Below are positions 9,797-18,969 of a stretch of DNA of 64,000 nucleotides, one piece after another. Location: positions 1 through 64,000 of the forward strand of contig NZ_JAHXPB010000011.1 in the NCBI RefSeq assembly GCF_023147505.1, written 5' to 3'. The stretch's first letter is position 1. Every line of letters starts with the position of its first letter. Under the pieces are notes generated by a model that had not been told where the DNA came from, made no database searches, and worked only from the letters and a program-made list of their open reading frames with translations. The DNA is from Brevundimonas sp. EYE_349. GTDB lineage: Bacteria > Pseudomonadota > Alphaproteobacteria > Caulobacterales > Caulobacteraceae. The position numbers and the translations under genes were made by a program.

Positions 9797-10731
9797 TGAT
9801 ACGCCCCCACCCGTTTGGCGACCGCCAACTGGACCAGGGTGAGGGCCAGGATGCACAGGAACAGCACGAAGGCCACCGCGCTGGCGGATCCCAGGTTCCA
9901 CCATTTGAAGCCCTCCTCGTACATGAAGTAAAGCACCGTCACCGTGCTCTGAGCCGGGCCGCCCTGCGTCATCACATAGGGTTCGGCGAACAGCTGGAAG
10001 AAACTGGCCACCGAGATGATCGAGACCAGCAGCATGGTCGGCGCGATGGCCGGCAAGGTCACATGGCGGAACTGCTTCCACGGCCCGGCGCCGTCGATGC
10101 GGGCGGCCTCATACAGGTCGTCCGGCACGGTCTGAAGCACCGCCAGGAAGATCAGCATATTGTAGCCAAAGATCTTCCAGACCACGAACATCAGGATGGC
10201 GGGGATCGACGTCGAGGGGTCGCCCAGCCAGTCCACGGCGGCAAGGCCGATGCTCTCCAGCCCCCAATTGATGACGCCGTACCGGGTGTGCAGCAGATAG
10301 CGCCAGACCACGGCCGTCGCGACCAGAGTGGTGACATACGGCGCGAAGAACATGACCCGCCAGATCGGCCGCCACTTCACCACCCGCGCATTCAGGATCA
10401 CCGCCGCCGCCAGCGACGCGGCGATGGACAGAGGCACGCCCAGAACGGCGAAGGTCAGGGTGTTCTTCATCGCGCCCCAGAACAGGGAGTTGGTCAGCAG
10501 CCGCTCGTAGTTCTGCAGCCCGACGAAACGCAGATTGTCCAGGTTAGCCAGGGCGTAGATGTCGAAATCGGTCAGGCTGAGCAGCAGGGCTGCGATCACC
10601 GGAATGGCGAAGAACAGCCCGATGGCGAGCATGGCTGGGGCGACGAAGGCCCAGGCCGCCCTTTCGCGGGCGCCGCGTCCCCGCGTCGGCTTCGTCCCCG
10701 ATCTGGCCATTGTCGGATCGACGACGGTCAT
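9793..10731 (-). CDS. ABC sugar permease, MalF/UgpA type
   Basis: This 312-residue protein has a basic N-terminal tail (SGTKPTRGRGARERAAW), then six hydrophobic helices and the EAA loop EAARIDGAGPWKQFRHVTLP near residue 215. It is the MalF/UgpA-like half of the CUT1 channel. The ATG at 10731 overlaps the stop of the binding-protein gene (ATGA), and its own stop overlaps the next permease start in the same way. A longer in-frame extension to 10881 lies inside the binding-protein gene and is not used. Confidence 0.88.
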   Translation of the reverse strand: MTVVDPTMARSGTKPTRGRGARERAAWAFVAPAMLAIGLFFAIPVIAALLLSLTDFDIYALANLDNLRFVGLQNYERLLTNSLFWGAMKNTLTFAVLGVPLSIAASLAAAVILNARVVKWRPIWRVMFFAPYVTTLVATAVVWRYLLHTRYGVINWGLESIGLAAVDWLGDPSTSIPAILMFVVWKIFGYNMLIFLAVLQTVPDDLYEAARIDGAGPWKQFRHVTLPAIAPTMLLVSIISVASFFQLFAEPYVMTQGGPAQSTVTVLYFMYEEGFKWWNLGSASAVAFVLFLCILALTLVQLAVAKRVGAYQ

Positions 10732-11997
10732 ACGGCCCTGCCCCGTTCCATCATCCAGCGCCGCTTTTCCAGCAGCCGGTCGGCGCGGCGGTCGATCTCG
10801 GCGGCGGCGGTCTCGGGGCTGTATTCGCCGCGCACCATCCGTTCGGCGACGATCTGCATCTCGGTGACGATACGCTCCCATTCCGGCACCTTGGGCACGG
10901 CCTTGGCCCGCGCCAGCTGACCCCGGAACGGCGCCAGCATCGGATCACGTTCGACGCCTGCGATGTCCCAGGCGCTCTGGCGCGCCGGCAGGTCGCCGAC
11001 GATGGTGTTGAACCGGGCCTGCACCGCCGGTTCGGATAGGTATCGGACCAGAGCCCAGGCCGCGTCCTGATGCGGCGAGGACTTGAACACCGCCAGGCTG
11101 GATCCGCCCGGCGCCGACGCTCCCCGGGGCGTCTGGTCCCGGCACGCCCGCCGTGGCCCAGTTCGGCTGGAACGACGCCGGCAGTTTGCTGCGGAAATCA
11201 CCCACGCTCCACGGCCCGGAAAAATAGAAGCTGAAATAGCCCCTGGCGAACTCGGTCCAGACGTTGGAAATCTGCGTCGACGACGCCAGCGGCGCCAACC
11301 CCTCGGCGAACAGGCTGCGGTAGAAGGCCAGGGCCGCAACAAAGCCGGGGCTGGAGAAGTTTCCGCGCGTATCCCGATCCCTCAGCAGCGGCTCGTTGAT
11401 CTGAAGCCCGAACGTCAGCAGTTGCTCGAACTCGTTCAGCGGCAACAGAATCGCATAGGCGCCGCCGCCCGCCACGCGCTTGATCGCGTGCATGGCCCGC
11501 TTCCATTCGGCCCAGTCCTCGGGCGGCGCCCCGAAACCGGCCTGCGCCAGCAGATCCTTGCGATAGAACAGCAGCCGCGTGTCGACATACCAGGGCGTGG
11601 TCATGGCCCGACCGGCGATCTCGTTTGTCTCCAGCACCGCAGGAAACTGGTCGGTCAGCAGGTTCGCCGCCTCGGGCGGGGTCGGAGACAGGGCGCCGAT
11701 GGCCGTCAGTTCCGCCACCCAGGTATTGCCGATCTGGCTGACGTCCGGCAGCGAGGCGCCGGCGTAGGCGGTCAGCAGCTTCTCGTGCGCCGCCGTCCAC
11801 GGCAGAGGCTGGACCGAGACCCGAACGCCCGGATTGCGCCGCTCGAACTCCGGCATCAACTGCCCGACGGTCCCACCCTCGTTGCCCATGGCCCAGAAGC
11901 GCAGCACGGTCTCGCCGTCACGGCGCGGGGTGCAAGCCGCAGCCGCCCCTCCCGCCATCAGGGCCAATGCGCCACGCCTGTGCGCCGTCAGACTCAT
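10728..11997 (-). pseudogene. Sugar-binding lipoprotein of ABC importer, disrupted by a 1-bp frameshift
   Basis: The N-terminal part (start 11997) begins MSLTAHRRGALALMAGGAAAACTP, a lipoprotein signal with an AAAC lipobox, followed by a CUT1 substrate-binding protein (LRFWAMGNEGGTVGQLMPEFERRNPGV). After NWATAGVPGPDAPG the frame goes wrong. The proper C-terminus (APGGSSLAVFKSSPHQDAAW and on to RRWMMERGRAV) continues in another frame. Removing one G from the CCCCGGGG run (minus strand, 11122-11129) restores DAPGASAPGGSS and a 422-residue protein of normal length. ATGA overlaps at both ends show it belongs to the operon. The lesion may be a real mutation or a sequencing error in the run. Without it the importer would have a capturing protein; with it, uptake is probably lost. 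Confidence 0.85.
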
Positions 11998-13460
11998 CCG
12001 TTCATCCAGCCGCCGGTGAAGCCCGCGATGTCGAGCGCACGGCGGATATTGGGCTCGCCGCGCATATGACGCCAGACGAACTCCGACCTGTGGTTCTCGG
12101 TCATGATGACGATCGGCCCCTGGTCGATGCCCAGATAGTCGCCGTCCACCCAACCCACGCCGTCCACGATCTTGCCGTGTTGCAGCGGCCCGTCGCGCAC
12201 CGTCAGGGTCGGGTTGAAACTGTCGAGGAAACCCCACTCCGTATAGATGTCCGATCCGTATGCACGCTTCATCGCCTTGACGCAGGGCACGACGATTTCG
12301 GGCGCGAAGGCGATGGACCCAGCCGCCGCCGTCGGCGCGATGGTGCCGTCGTCCCGCTCGCCCGGACCGCGCGCGGAATAGCTGAAGAACTCGCGTTCCT
12401 TGCCGTTGATCACCTGTTTGAAGTCGCCCGGCCCGTCGCAGGCCGTCAGCCCCCAGACATCAGACGAATAGCCGGCCCAGCCGCCCGGATTGTCGTGGGC
12501 GTATTTCTGCTGGGCGTAGACGGCGCGGCGGCTGTTCTCGAAATAATCCAGTTGTTCGTCCAACTGGGCCGACTGTCCCCGCATCCAAGCGTCCTGAATG
12601 CCGCGGAAATCGATGAACATATGGCTGTACTGGTGCCCGAAGATGGGCGCGAAATTCAGGCGCCAGCTGCCCCAGCGGTCGGTCCAGCTTTCATCATAGC
12701 TGGCGGCCCATTCGTGCCAGACATTGACCGACACCGGATGGGTCGGGCTGCCGATGGCCAGCAGCAGCACCAGCATCCCCTCGTTATAGACGTGCCAGTC
12801 CGAGGGGATGAAACCGCTCTCGGGGTGCCAACCCATGGTGATGCGGTTGTCACGGATCACGGCCCACGGCCATTCGATCCGTTCGTAGATGGCTTGCGCC
12901 TTCTGCCGGATTTCCGCCTCGTCGGCGTGACGGCCGTCGAAGTATCGGGCGGCGAAAAGCATGCCGCCGATCAGCAGGGCCGTATCGACCGTTGACAGCT
13001 CATTCTGAGCAAACCGCAGCCCGGTCTCCATGTCCAGGAAATGATAGAAAAACCCTTTGTGGCCCGCCGTGCCGGTCCCTTCCGGCCCCTGCGGCAAGTC
13101 ATGGAAGAACCGCAGGGTCGTAAGGGTCCGCTCGCGCGCCTCCGCCCGGCTCATCCAACCGCGCTCGACGCCCACTGGCCAGCAAGTCAGGGCGAACCCG
13201 ACCGCCGCCACCGAACAGAAGGACGGCGTGGGCCAGCGATCCGGCGTCAGGCCCGTGCGTCGATCCGTGACCTTCTCGAACCAGCGGAAGGTCCGCTCCT
13301 GAAGCTCCTCGATCTCCTGATCCAGCCGCATCGGCCGCCTCTGCGTCCCATTGACCGCCCCGGTAATCGCCGCCTGCTGCGCCGCCGCCATCACCGGAAA
13401 TCCAACGGCCAGAGCCGCCGCGCCTGTGGTGGTCCGCATCAGGAAGTTTCGACGATTCAT
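11994..13460 (-). CDS. Glucoamylase-like (GH144-type) periplasmic glucanase
   Basis: This 488-residue protein starts with a twin-arginine signal (MNRRNFLMRTTTGAAALAVG, cleavage near AAA/AQQ). The mature part matches the glucoamylase-like (alpha/alpha)6 domain (PF10091) of GH144: FRWFEKVTDRRTGLTPDRWP, AAVGFALTCWPVG, GFFYHFLDMETG, ELSTVDTALLIGG, YNEGMLVLLLAIGSPTHPV and DVWGLTACDGPG are family hallmarks. Characterised GH144 members cleave beta-1,2-glucan or release sophorose, so the operon probably handles beta-1,2-glucan fragments in the periplasm. The stop overlaps the binding-protein start (ATGA). The ATG at 13460 gives a standard Tat signal; an in-frame GTG at 13472 adds four residues. Substrate assignment is inference from the family. 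Confidence 0.8.
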   Translation of the reverse strand: MNRRNFLMRTTTGAAALAVGFPVMAAAQQAAITGAVNGTQRRPMRLDQEIEELQERTFRWFEKVTDRRTGLTPDRWPTPSFCSVAAVGFALTCWPVGVERGWMSRAEARERTLTTLRFFHDLPQGPEGTGTAGHKGFFYHFLDMETGLRFAQNELSTVDTALLIGGMLFAARYFDGRHADEAEIRQKAQAIYERIEWPWAVIRDNRITMGWHPESGFIPSDWHVYNEGMLVLLLAIGSPTHPVSVNVWHEWAASYDESWTDRWGSWRLNFAPIFGHQYSHMFIDFRGIQDAWMRGQSAQLDEQLDYFENSRRAVYAQQKYAHDNPGGWAGYSSDVWGLTACDGPGDFKQVINGKEREFFSYSARGPGERDDGTIAPTAAAGSIAFAPEIVVPCVKAMKRAYGSDIYTEWGFLDSFNPTLTVRDGPLQHGKIVDGVGWVDGDYLGIDQGPIVIMTENHRSEFVWRHMRGEPNIRRALDIAGFTGGWMNG

Positions 13461-13534
13461 GGGCAGGCTCACTGGGTCTGCATCAAAAAGAAAGACCGCC
13501 TCCCGACAAGCGAAAGACGGCCCAGGCTCAGGGT

Positions 13535-16500
13535 TTAGAAGGAGTAGCGCAGGCCGACCTGGAAGCTGCGGGTCGGCAGATAGACTTCGGTTCCAGCGCC
13601 GTAGCGCGCGTTATTGAAGCCGGTATCGAACGACTTGAAGTTGGTGAAGTTGAAGATGTTGATCGCGTCGGCGATGAACTCGACCCGCTGCCCCCCAAAG
13701 ACATCGAAGCCCTTGGTCAGACGCAGATCGACCTGGCGATAGGCGAAGTTGAAGCCCGGGAAGAAGGCTCGCTTCTCAGGTTTGCCCGCGTTCCAGCAGA
13801 TGTTGGGACCCCCGGCCGGGGCGTTCGGACAATCGTTGATGTTGTACGGCAAGCCCGATCCCAGAGTGACGATGCCCGACAGCAGGAAGTCGGCCGGCAG
13901 ACCCAGAGTTCCGGAAGCTACGATGCGGTGACGCTCGTCCGTAGACGACCGATATTTGGGCGACTGACCCGGGGTGTTGTAATCGAAGTCGAATGCGCCG
14001 TAGCCATTGTCGCGACTGCCGTTCTGTGTCGCATCCATATAGGTGTAGGCGACGTTGAAGCCCCACCGATCCTCGGCGTTATACGGCTTGTCAGCAGTCA
14101 GATAGATCGCCTTGTAATCGCGTTCCTTATCCGTGTTTTGGAAGAAGATCAGGTTGCGGAACTGCGAGAAGCCGACCGAACCTGGGGTCGGCCCGTTGAA
14201 GCGCCCGCCCGTCTCGTTGAGCGCATTGGCGATATACCAGGCCGATTCACCCTCCGTATGGCCGGCGGCCAGCGTCAGCGCGGTCTGCCAGCGACCGAAC
14301 TTCTGACGAACGCCGATGTTGAACTGATCCGTGCGCGGCGGCTCGAAATCGTTCTTCACCAGGAACACTTCGCCGGCGCCGGGGCTGGCGGCCAGCAGCG
14401 GGTCAAGACCAGCCGGCGTCAGATAGCGCGGATCCCAGGCGATCGTCTGCTGGCCGCCGCGCGGACCGCCGGTGTTTGAGAAGTAGATCGTCTTGTTGAA
14501 CTGGAACGGCTTAAATCGCTCATCGAATGCGAAGTTGAAGCCGATCCGGTCGTAGTAGCGACCGGCGCCGCCGAAGATCACCGTCTGCTCGTCGCCGAAC
14601 ACATCATACGAGAAGCCGAAGCGCGGCTGGAAGGCGCCCTTGAACGCCTTGCGATCACCGTTCGAGATGTAATCCGAAGGGTTGAAGTAGGACGGGAAGT
14701 CGTAACCCGGCAGGTTCTGGATCGCCGCCAGCATGTTGCGGATGGAATCCGGCGTGCGGTAATCGTTGTTGACCGCATTGTCCTCATAATCCCAGCGGAT
14801 GCCGAGGTTCAGTTCCAGCTTGTCTGTGATCTGCCAATCGTCCTGAATATAAAGGCCGATGACGTTATTATCGACATCCGCTGGCGGCACGGCGACGCCC
14901 AGGTTTACCGCCACCGGGATGGTGCGGCTGCCGTTGATCTCTGGACGCGCTTAAATGTCGTACACGAAGGTCGGATTCCTCCCGAAGTCCTTCTGCACGA
15001 AGTAGTTCTGCATGGAATATTTCGCACCCATCTTGATCGTGTGGGTGCCCATCCAGGCCAGATCTGGGATCGTCAGATCGTTTCGGATCGTGGTGCTTTT
15101 TTGCTGCAGGAACTGGGCGTCCGCCCGACCGCCAGCCGTAAAGACCGTCGAGTCTCGGTTATTGATGTTATATTGGAATCCAGGCGTGGTCGCACTGTCG
15201 TCACGGAAGATCACATACTCGCGGCCATAGTCCAAACCGTTGATGACCGATTGCTCGTAGCTCGACTTCAGATAGTCGATCGAGAACTCGTTCAGGAAAT
15301 GCTGGCCCTGGAACTGGTGACGCAGGTTGAAGGCCTGGGTCTCGCCATTGTTGCGGGCGGCGCGGCTGGGGGCGTTCTGGCCGCTGGCGCCGCGGATGTC
15401 CTCTTCCGTCTTGTATTCCGTGCTGAGTTCCAGCCGCTGACGGTCGTCGATCTGCCACGACAGCTTGCCGAAGAAGACGTCCTGCTCATAGGGCGTGGAC
15501 ACCGTGCCCAGGTCGGCGGCGAAGAAGTCGTTGTATTCCGTGCGGTTCAGGAAGGACTGGGCGATGCGATCCTCGTCCTTGCGCTCATAGGCGCCGAAGA
15601 AGTGCAGGCGATCCTGGATGATCGGCCCGCCCAGGCTGGCGCCGTACTGCAAACGGCGCACCGGGGCCTTTTCGGCGCCGCGACGACGAGAGATCTCGTC
15701 CTGCGCCACCCAGTCGGGGTCCTGGTAGAAGACGAAGGCGTCGCCGTGGAACTCGTTGGTGCCCGACCGCGTCACGGCGGTGATGATGGCCGAACCGGCC
15801 TGTTCATACTCGGCCTTGAAGTTCTGGCTGATGACGCGGAACTCCTGCACCGCGCCCTGCGGGAATGGCGTTCCACGGCTGTCGTCCTGGCCGGCGACAC
15901 CGCCGTCGTTGATCAGCGACTTGCGGTTCTGGCCGTCGATGAAGACGTTGATGGCTTGGGCGGTCTGGCCGCCGGCGGAAATCGTCCGCTCGGTGTCGTC
16001 TTCGGTCACGCGCAGGCCCGGCGCCAAGGCGGCGAAGTTCAGGAAGTTGCGGCTGATCTGCGGTAGGTTGTTGATCTGCTGCTGCGTCACATTGGTGGCG
16101 ACTTCCGGCGTACGGACTTCGAACATGCGGCGGCCGGTGACGACGATGTCGCCCAGCTCGGTCGCGCCGGCCGTGGCTTGGCCGGTCGCAGCGGCGCCGC
16201 CGGCGACATCCAGGTTCAGCGTTCCAACCTGGCCCAACGACAGGGTAACGGTCTGTTCCGCAGTCTGACCGTCAGCGCTGGTGACTTGGACGCGGTAAGT
16301 GCCGGGACGCAGGCCCGACAGGACGTAACGCCCGTCGGCTCCGACGCGCGACCGGGTCGCATAGCCGGTCGACACTTCGGTCGCGACTACGGTAGCGCCG
16401 GCTTCGGCGGTCTGGCCGTCATAGACAGAACCCCGAAGCGTGGTGGTCGCGTTCTGAGCCGACGCGCCTCCCGCCACGGCCATGCTCAAGGCCAGGGCCG

Positions 16501-16543
16501 AGGCGGCGGCCAGGGCCAGGTTGCGTGTGTTGAACTGGTTCAT
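13535..16543 (-). pseudogene. Oar-like TonB-dependent receptor interrupted by an in-frame stop
   Basis: One continuous frame of about 1001 codons is broken by a single TAA at 14951-14953 (codon 531). The first part has a Sec signal (MNQFNTRNLALAAASALALS), a carboxypeptidase-regulatory-like domain (TTLRGSVYDGQTAEAGATVV...GLRPGTYRVQV), then a plug (DIVVTGRRMFEVRTPEVATNVT). The second part is the rest of the barrel, ending VGLRYSF with the C-terminal Phe. Homology-like sequence runs on both sides of the stop in the same frame (FVYDI, stop, ARPEINGSRTIPV), so it is a nonsense change, not two genes. The GGGGAG upstream supports the ATG at 16543. It lies between lacI and the GH144-like gene in one operon and would be the outer-membrane importer of the glucan. 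Confidence 0.85.
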
Positions 16544-16593
16544 CCTGAGTTCTCCCCTTCTTTTGGGATCGGTTGGCGTCGGCATGACGTCCC

Positions 16594-17664
16594 TCACCCC
16601 TTGTTGAACCTGGCGGTCGGGACCGCCGCGGTGGATTGGCGCTCGACCAAAACCGGTCGGACGATTTCGCAGCTGGTGTCGGCGGCCTCGCCGGCCTGGA
16701 CCAGGCCGATCAGGCGCTCCACGCCTCGGCGGCCGATTTCGGCGATGTTGACGCGCATGGTGGTCAGCGCGGGCCGCACCAGGGCGGCGATGGGCACGTC
16801 GTCGAAACCGATGACGGCGATATCCTCGGGGCAGCGCACGCCGGCTTCCTGAAAGGCCAGAAGGGCGCCGACCGCCATCATGTCGTTGGCGGCGAAGACG
16901 GCGTCAGGCCTTTGCGACATGGCCAGAAGCTGCGTCGCGGCGCGGTGGCCCGACGCCTGGGAGAAGTCGCCTTCCACGATGATCGGGGCCTGATCAGTCA
17001 GGGCCGAGACATAGCCGGCGGCCCGGGTGTCGGCCTCGACGTTGGCGGCGGCGCCGCGAATGTGGGCGATGCGGCGTCGGCCCGTGGCGCGCAGATGCTG
17101 AACCGCCGCGACCGCCCCGCCGTGATTGTCGATGACGATGGAGGCGCGACCAGCCTCGGCCGTGCCGGCGTTCATCAGCAGGACCGGCATACGCCCGACA
17201 AACTCATTGGCCAGATTGGCGGCGTCGACATGGGGCGACAGGACGATCATCCCGTCCACGCGGCCGCGCATGGAACGGACAGCCGCCAGCGTGTCCTCTG
17301 CGCCGTCATGAGAGCTGGAGACGATCAGATGTTTGCCGTGCGCCCGCGCGGCTAAATCCATGCCCCGGATCAGCTCCGAGAAGAACTCGCCGAACAGATC
17401 GGGCAGGATGACGCCGATGGTGTCGTTCTTGCTGGTCGACAGGCTGCGCGCGCCGAAATGGGGGACGTAGCGCAGATGCTCCACAGCCTCGAGCACGCGC
17501 TGTCGCGTCGCATCCGACGTCACGCCCAGGCCGTTCAGCACACGAGAGACGGAGGCGACTGACACCTGGGCGCGTTCGGCCACGTCGCGCATGGTGGCGG
17601 CCTTGGCGGAAAGCAAACCCTCCTGCCCCGCAGAAGACGCGGTGGTTGGTGCGGCCATGTCCAA
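16594..17664 (-). CDS. LacI-family transcriptional repressor
   Basis: This protein of about 356 residues carries the LacI helix-turn-helix (TMRDVAERAQVSVASVSRVLNG, about residues 24-45) and hinge region. A periplasmic-binding-like sugar sensor domain follows (DTIGVILPDLFGEFFSELIRGMDLAARAHGK onward). It probably senses a sugar released from the glucan and represses the downstream receptor-GH144-transporter genes. Start choice: TTG at 17664 has GGGAG eight bases upstream, whereas the ATG at 17658 has it 14 bases away. Both give nearly the same protein. A 16-base palindromic operator lies 60 bases upstream, suggesting autoregulation, and a similar one precedes the ATPase gene. It is the first gene of the operon. 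Confidence 0.88.
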   Translation of the reverse strand: MDMAAPTTASSAGQEGLLSAKAATMRDVAERAQVSVASVSRVLNGLGVTSDATRQRVLEAVEHLRYVPHFGARSLSTSKNDTIGVILPDLFGEFFSELIRGMDLAARAHGKHLIVSSSHDGAEDTLAAVRSMRGRVDGMIVLSPHVDAANLANEFVGRMPVLLMNAGTAEAGRASIVIDNHGGAVAAVQHLRATGRRRIAHIRGAAANVEADTRAAGYVSALTDQAPIIVEGDFSQASGHRAATQLLAMSQRPDAVFAANDMMAVGALLAFQEAGVRCPEDIAVIGFDDVPIAALVRPALTTMRVNIAEIGRRGVERLIGLVQAGEAADTSCEIVRPVLVERQSTAAVPTARFNKG

Positions 17665-17723
17665 TCGATCGTCTCCCTGAATCCTATCGTGCCGGCTCCT
17701 TATCGAAGTTCCGTCGATACAGA

Positions 17724-17739
17724 ATGTAAGCGGTTACAT
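17724..17739. promoter_or_regulatory. LacI operator upstream of lacI
   Basis: ATGTAAGCGGTTACAT has perfect 6-base arms (ATGTAA/TTACAT) around GCGG and matches the form of the site at 4552-4565. Its position 60 bases before the repressor gene suggests autoregulation and control of the whole operon. Confidence 0.7.
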
Positions 17740-17969
17740 GACACAGGAGTAATGTGCGCCGCAAGCGTTGCAAGGTCGCATTTCCGTCAATTTTCGGCAC
17801 GTGCGCCGTTGCCGGCTCCATTGACGACAGGTCCAATGAAGCCGCTTCGCTATAGAATATCTCGTGCTTTCAGCGGCTAATCGGACGCGGGCGTGGCGGA
17901 TCACCGTTGATGGTCATCAGACGTCGGCCGACGACGAGGCGTCTCTATGTCGCGCCCGTTCTGAACCAC

Positions 17970-18001
17970 AAAAGGCCCGCAACGCGGCGACGTTGCGGAC
18001 C
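17970..18001 (-). terminator. Terminator of the valine-catabolism operon
   Basis: Read on the minus strand, GGTCCGCAACG and CGTTGCGGGCC form an 11-base stem (one G-U pair) with a 6-base loop, followed by TTTT. It begins about 37 bases after the mmsB stop. Weak T-runs on the other side could make it bidirectional. Confidence 0.8.
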
Positions 18002-18037
18002 TTTCGACTTGCGGTTTGCAACTGGATCGAGGGGTGT

Positions 18038-18940
18038 TCAGGAGGCGTCCAGCTCGGCCAGTCGCCCTCTCAGCATCTGCAGCATGGCCGAAAAGTCGCG
18101 ACCGCCATGACCGATGCCGTCGAACAGAGCGTACATGGCCTCGGCCTGGGCGCCCAGCGGGGTGGTGGCGCCGGACTTGGCGGCCGCGTCCTGCGCCAGC
18201 TTCAGGTCCTTCAGCATCATCGCCGTGGCGAATCCGCCCTGATAGTCGCGGTTGGACGGGGCGGTCGGCACCGGGCCGGGCCAGGGGTAATAGCTGGTCA
18301 CGCTCCAACACTGGCCGGACGACTTGGACGCGATCTCGAAGAAGCGCTCCGGATCCAGGCCGAGTTTTTCAGCCAGGGCGATGGCCTCGCAGGTGCCCAG
18401 CATGGAAATGCCCAGCAGCATGTTGTTGCAGATCTTGGCGGCCTGACCCGCGCCGTGATCGCCGGCGCGGATGGTGATGCGGCTCATCGGCTCCAGCGCC
18501 GCCTCGACGCGCGCGAAATCGCCCTCTTCACAGCCGACCATGAAGGCCAGCGTGCCCGCATCCGCCGCCGCCGTGCCACCCGACACCGGAGCGTCGGCGA
18601 AGGCGTAACCCGCCTCCTTGGCGAGGCCCGCGACCGTCCTCGCCGCTTCAACGTCGATGGTCGAACAGTCCAGCAACAGGGCGGCGGACGGCGCCGCGCC
18701 GACGATCTGTTCGGAATAGACGGATCGCACATGTGGACCGGCGGGCAGCATGGTGATGACCACCTCGGCGTCCTTGACCGCCTCCGCGACCGATCCAACG
18801 GGGGTGCAGCCCTGGGACGCGGCCCGCTCCAGCGCGCTGGGCGACAGGTCGAAGGCGGAGACCGCATGGCCCGCCCTGGCCTGATTGGCCGCCATGCCCC
18901 CGCCCATATTGCCCAGGCCGATGAAGACGATCTTGGTCAT
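18038..18940 (-). CDS. mmsB: 3-hydroxyisobutyrate dehydrogenase
   Basis: This 300-residue NAD-dependent enzyme of valine breakdown oxidises 3-hydroxyisobutyrate to methylmalonate semialdehyde. The N-terminal Rossmann motif is FIGLGNMGGGMAANQARAGH. The substrate-binding signature DAPVSGGTAAADAGTLAFMVG lies near residue 115. The catalytic-lysine region is GAGQAAKICNNMLLGISM, with Lys near 170. The start at 18940 follows GGGAGAGACC and gives the usual length for the family; a longer reading to 18988 lacks support. It is the last gene of the operon, 29 bases after the hydrolase gene, and is followed by a strong terminator. Its product feeds the dehydrogenase encoded by mmsA. Confidence 0.93.
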   Translation of the reverse strand: MTKIVFIGLGNMGGGMAANQARAGHAVSAFDLSPSALERAASQGCTPVGSVAEAVKDAEVVITMLPAGPHVRSVYSEQIVGAAPSAALLLDCSTIDVEAARTVAGLAKEAGYAFADAPVSGGTAAADAGTLAFMVGCEEGDFARVEAALEPMSRITIRAGDHGAGQAAKICNNMLLGISMLGTCEAIALAEKLGLDPERFFEIASKSSGQCWSVTSYYPWPGPVPTAPSNRDYQGGFATAMMLKDLKLAQDAAAKSGATTPLGAQAEAMYALFDGIGHGGRDFSAMLQMLRGRLAELDAS

Positions 18941-18969
18941 GGTCTCTCTCCCTTTTGTCGGCGCCGAGG

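Larger units (their letters stand above)
17665..18037. other. Intergenic stretch with lacI operator and mmsB terminator
   Basis: No gene is seen in these 373 bases. The part next to lacI carries a LacI-type palindrome at 17724-17739 and presumably the promoter. The part next to mmsB carries a strong terminator at 17970-18001. The middle, about 17760-17960, shows nothing recognisable. Confidence 0.6.

Noticed and set aside
12000..12237. Upstream extension of the binding-protein frame
   Set aside because: It lies inside the GH144-like gene; the ATGA overlap and lipoprotein signal place the start at 11997.
13535..14914. Second half of the interrupted receptor as a separate short receptor gene
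   Set aside because: It lacks signal peptide and plug, and continues the same frame as the first half; it is the C-terminal part of one gene.
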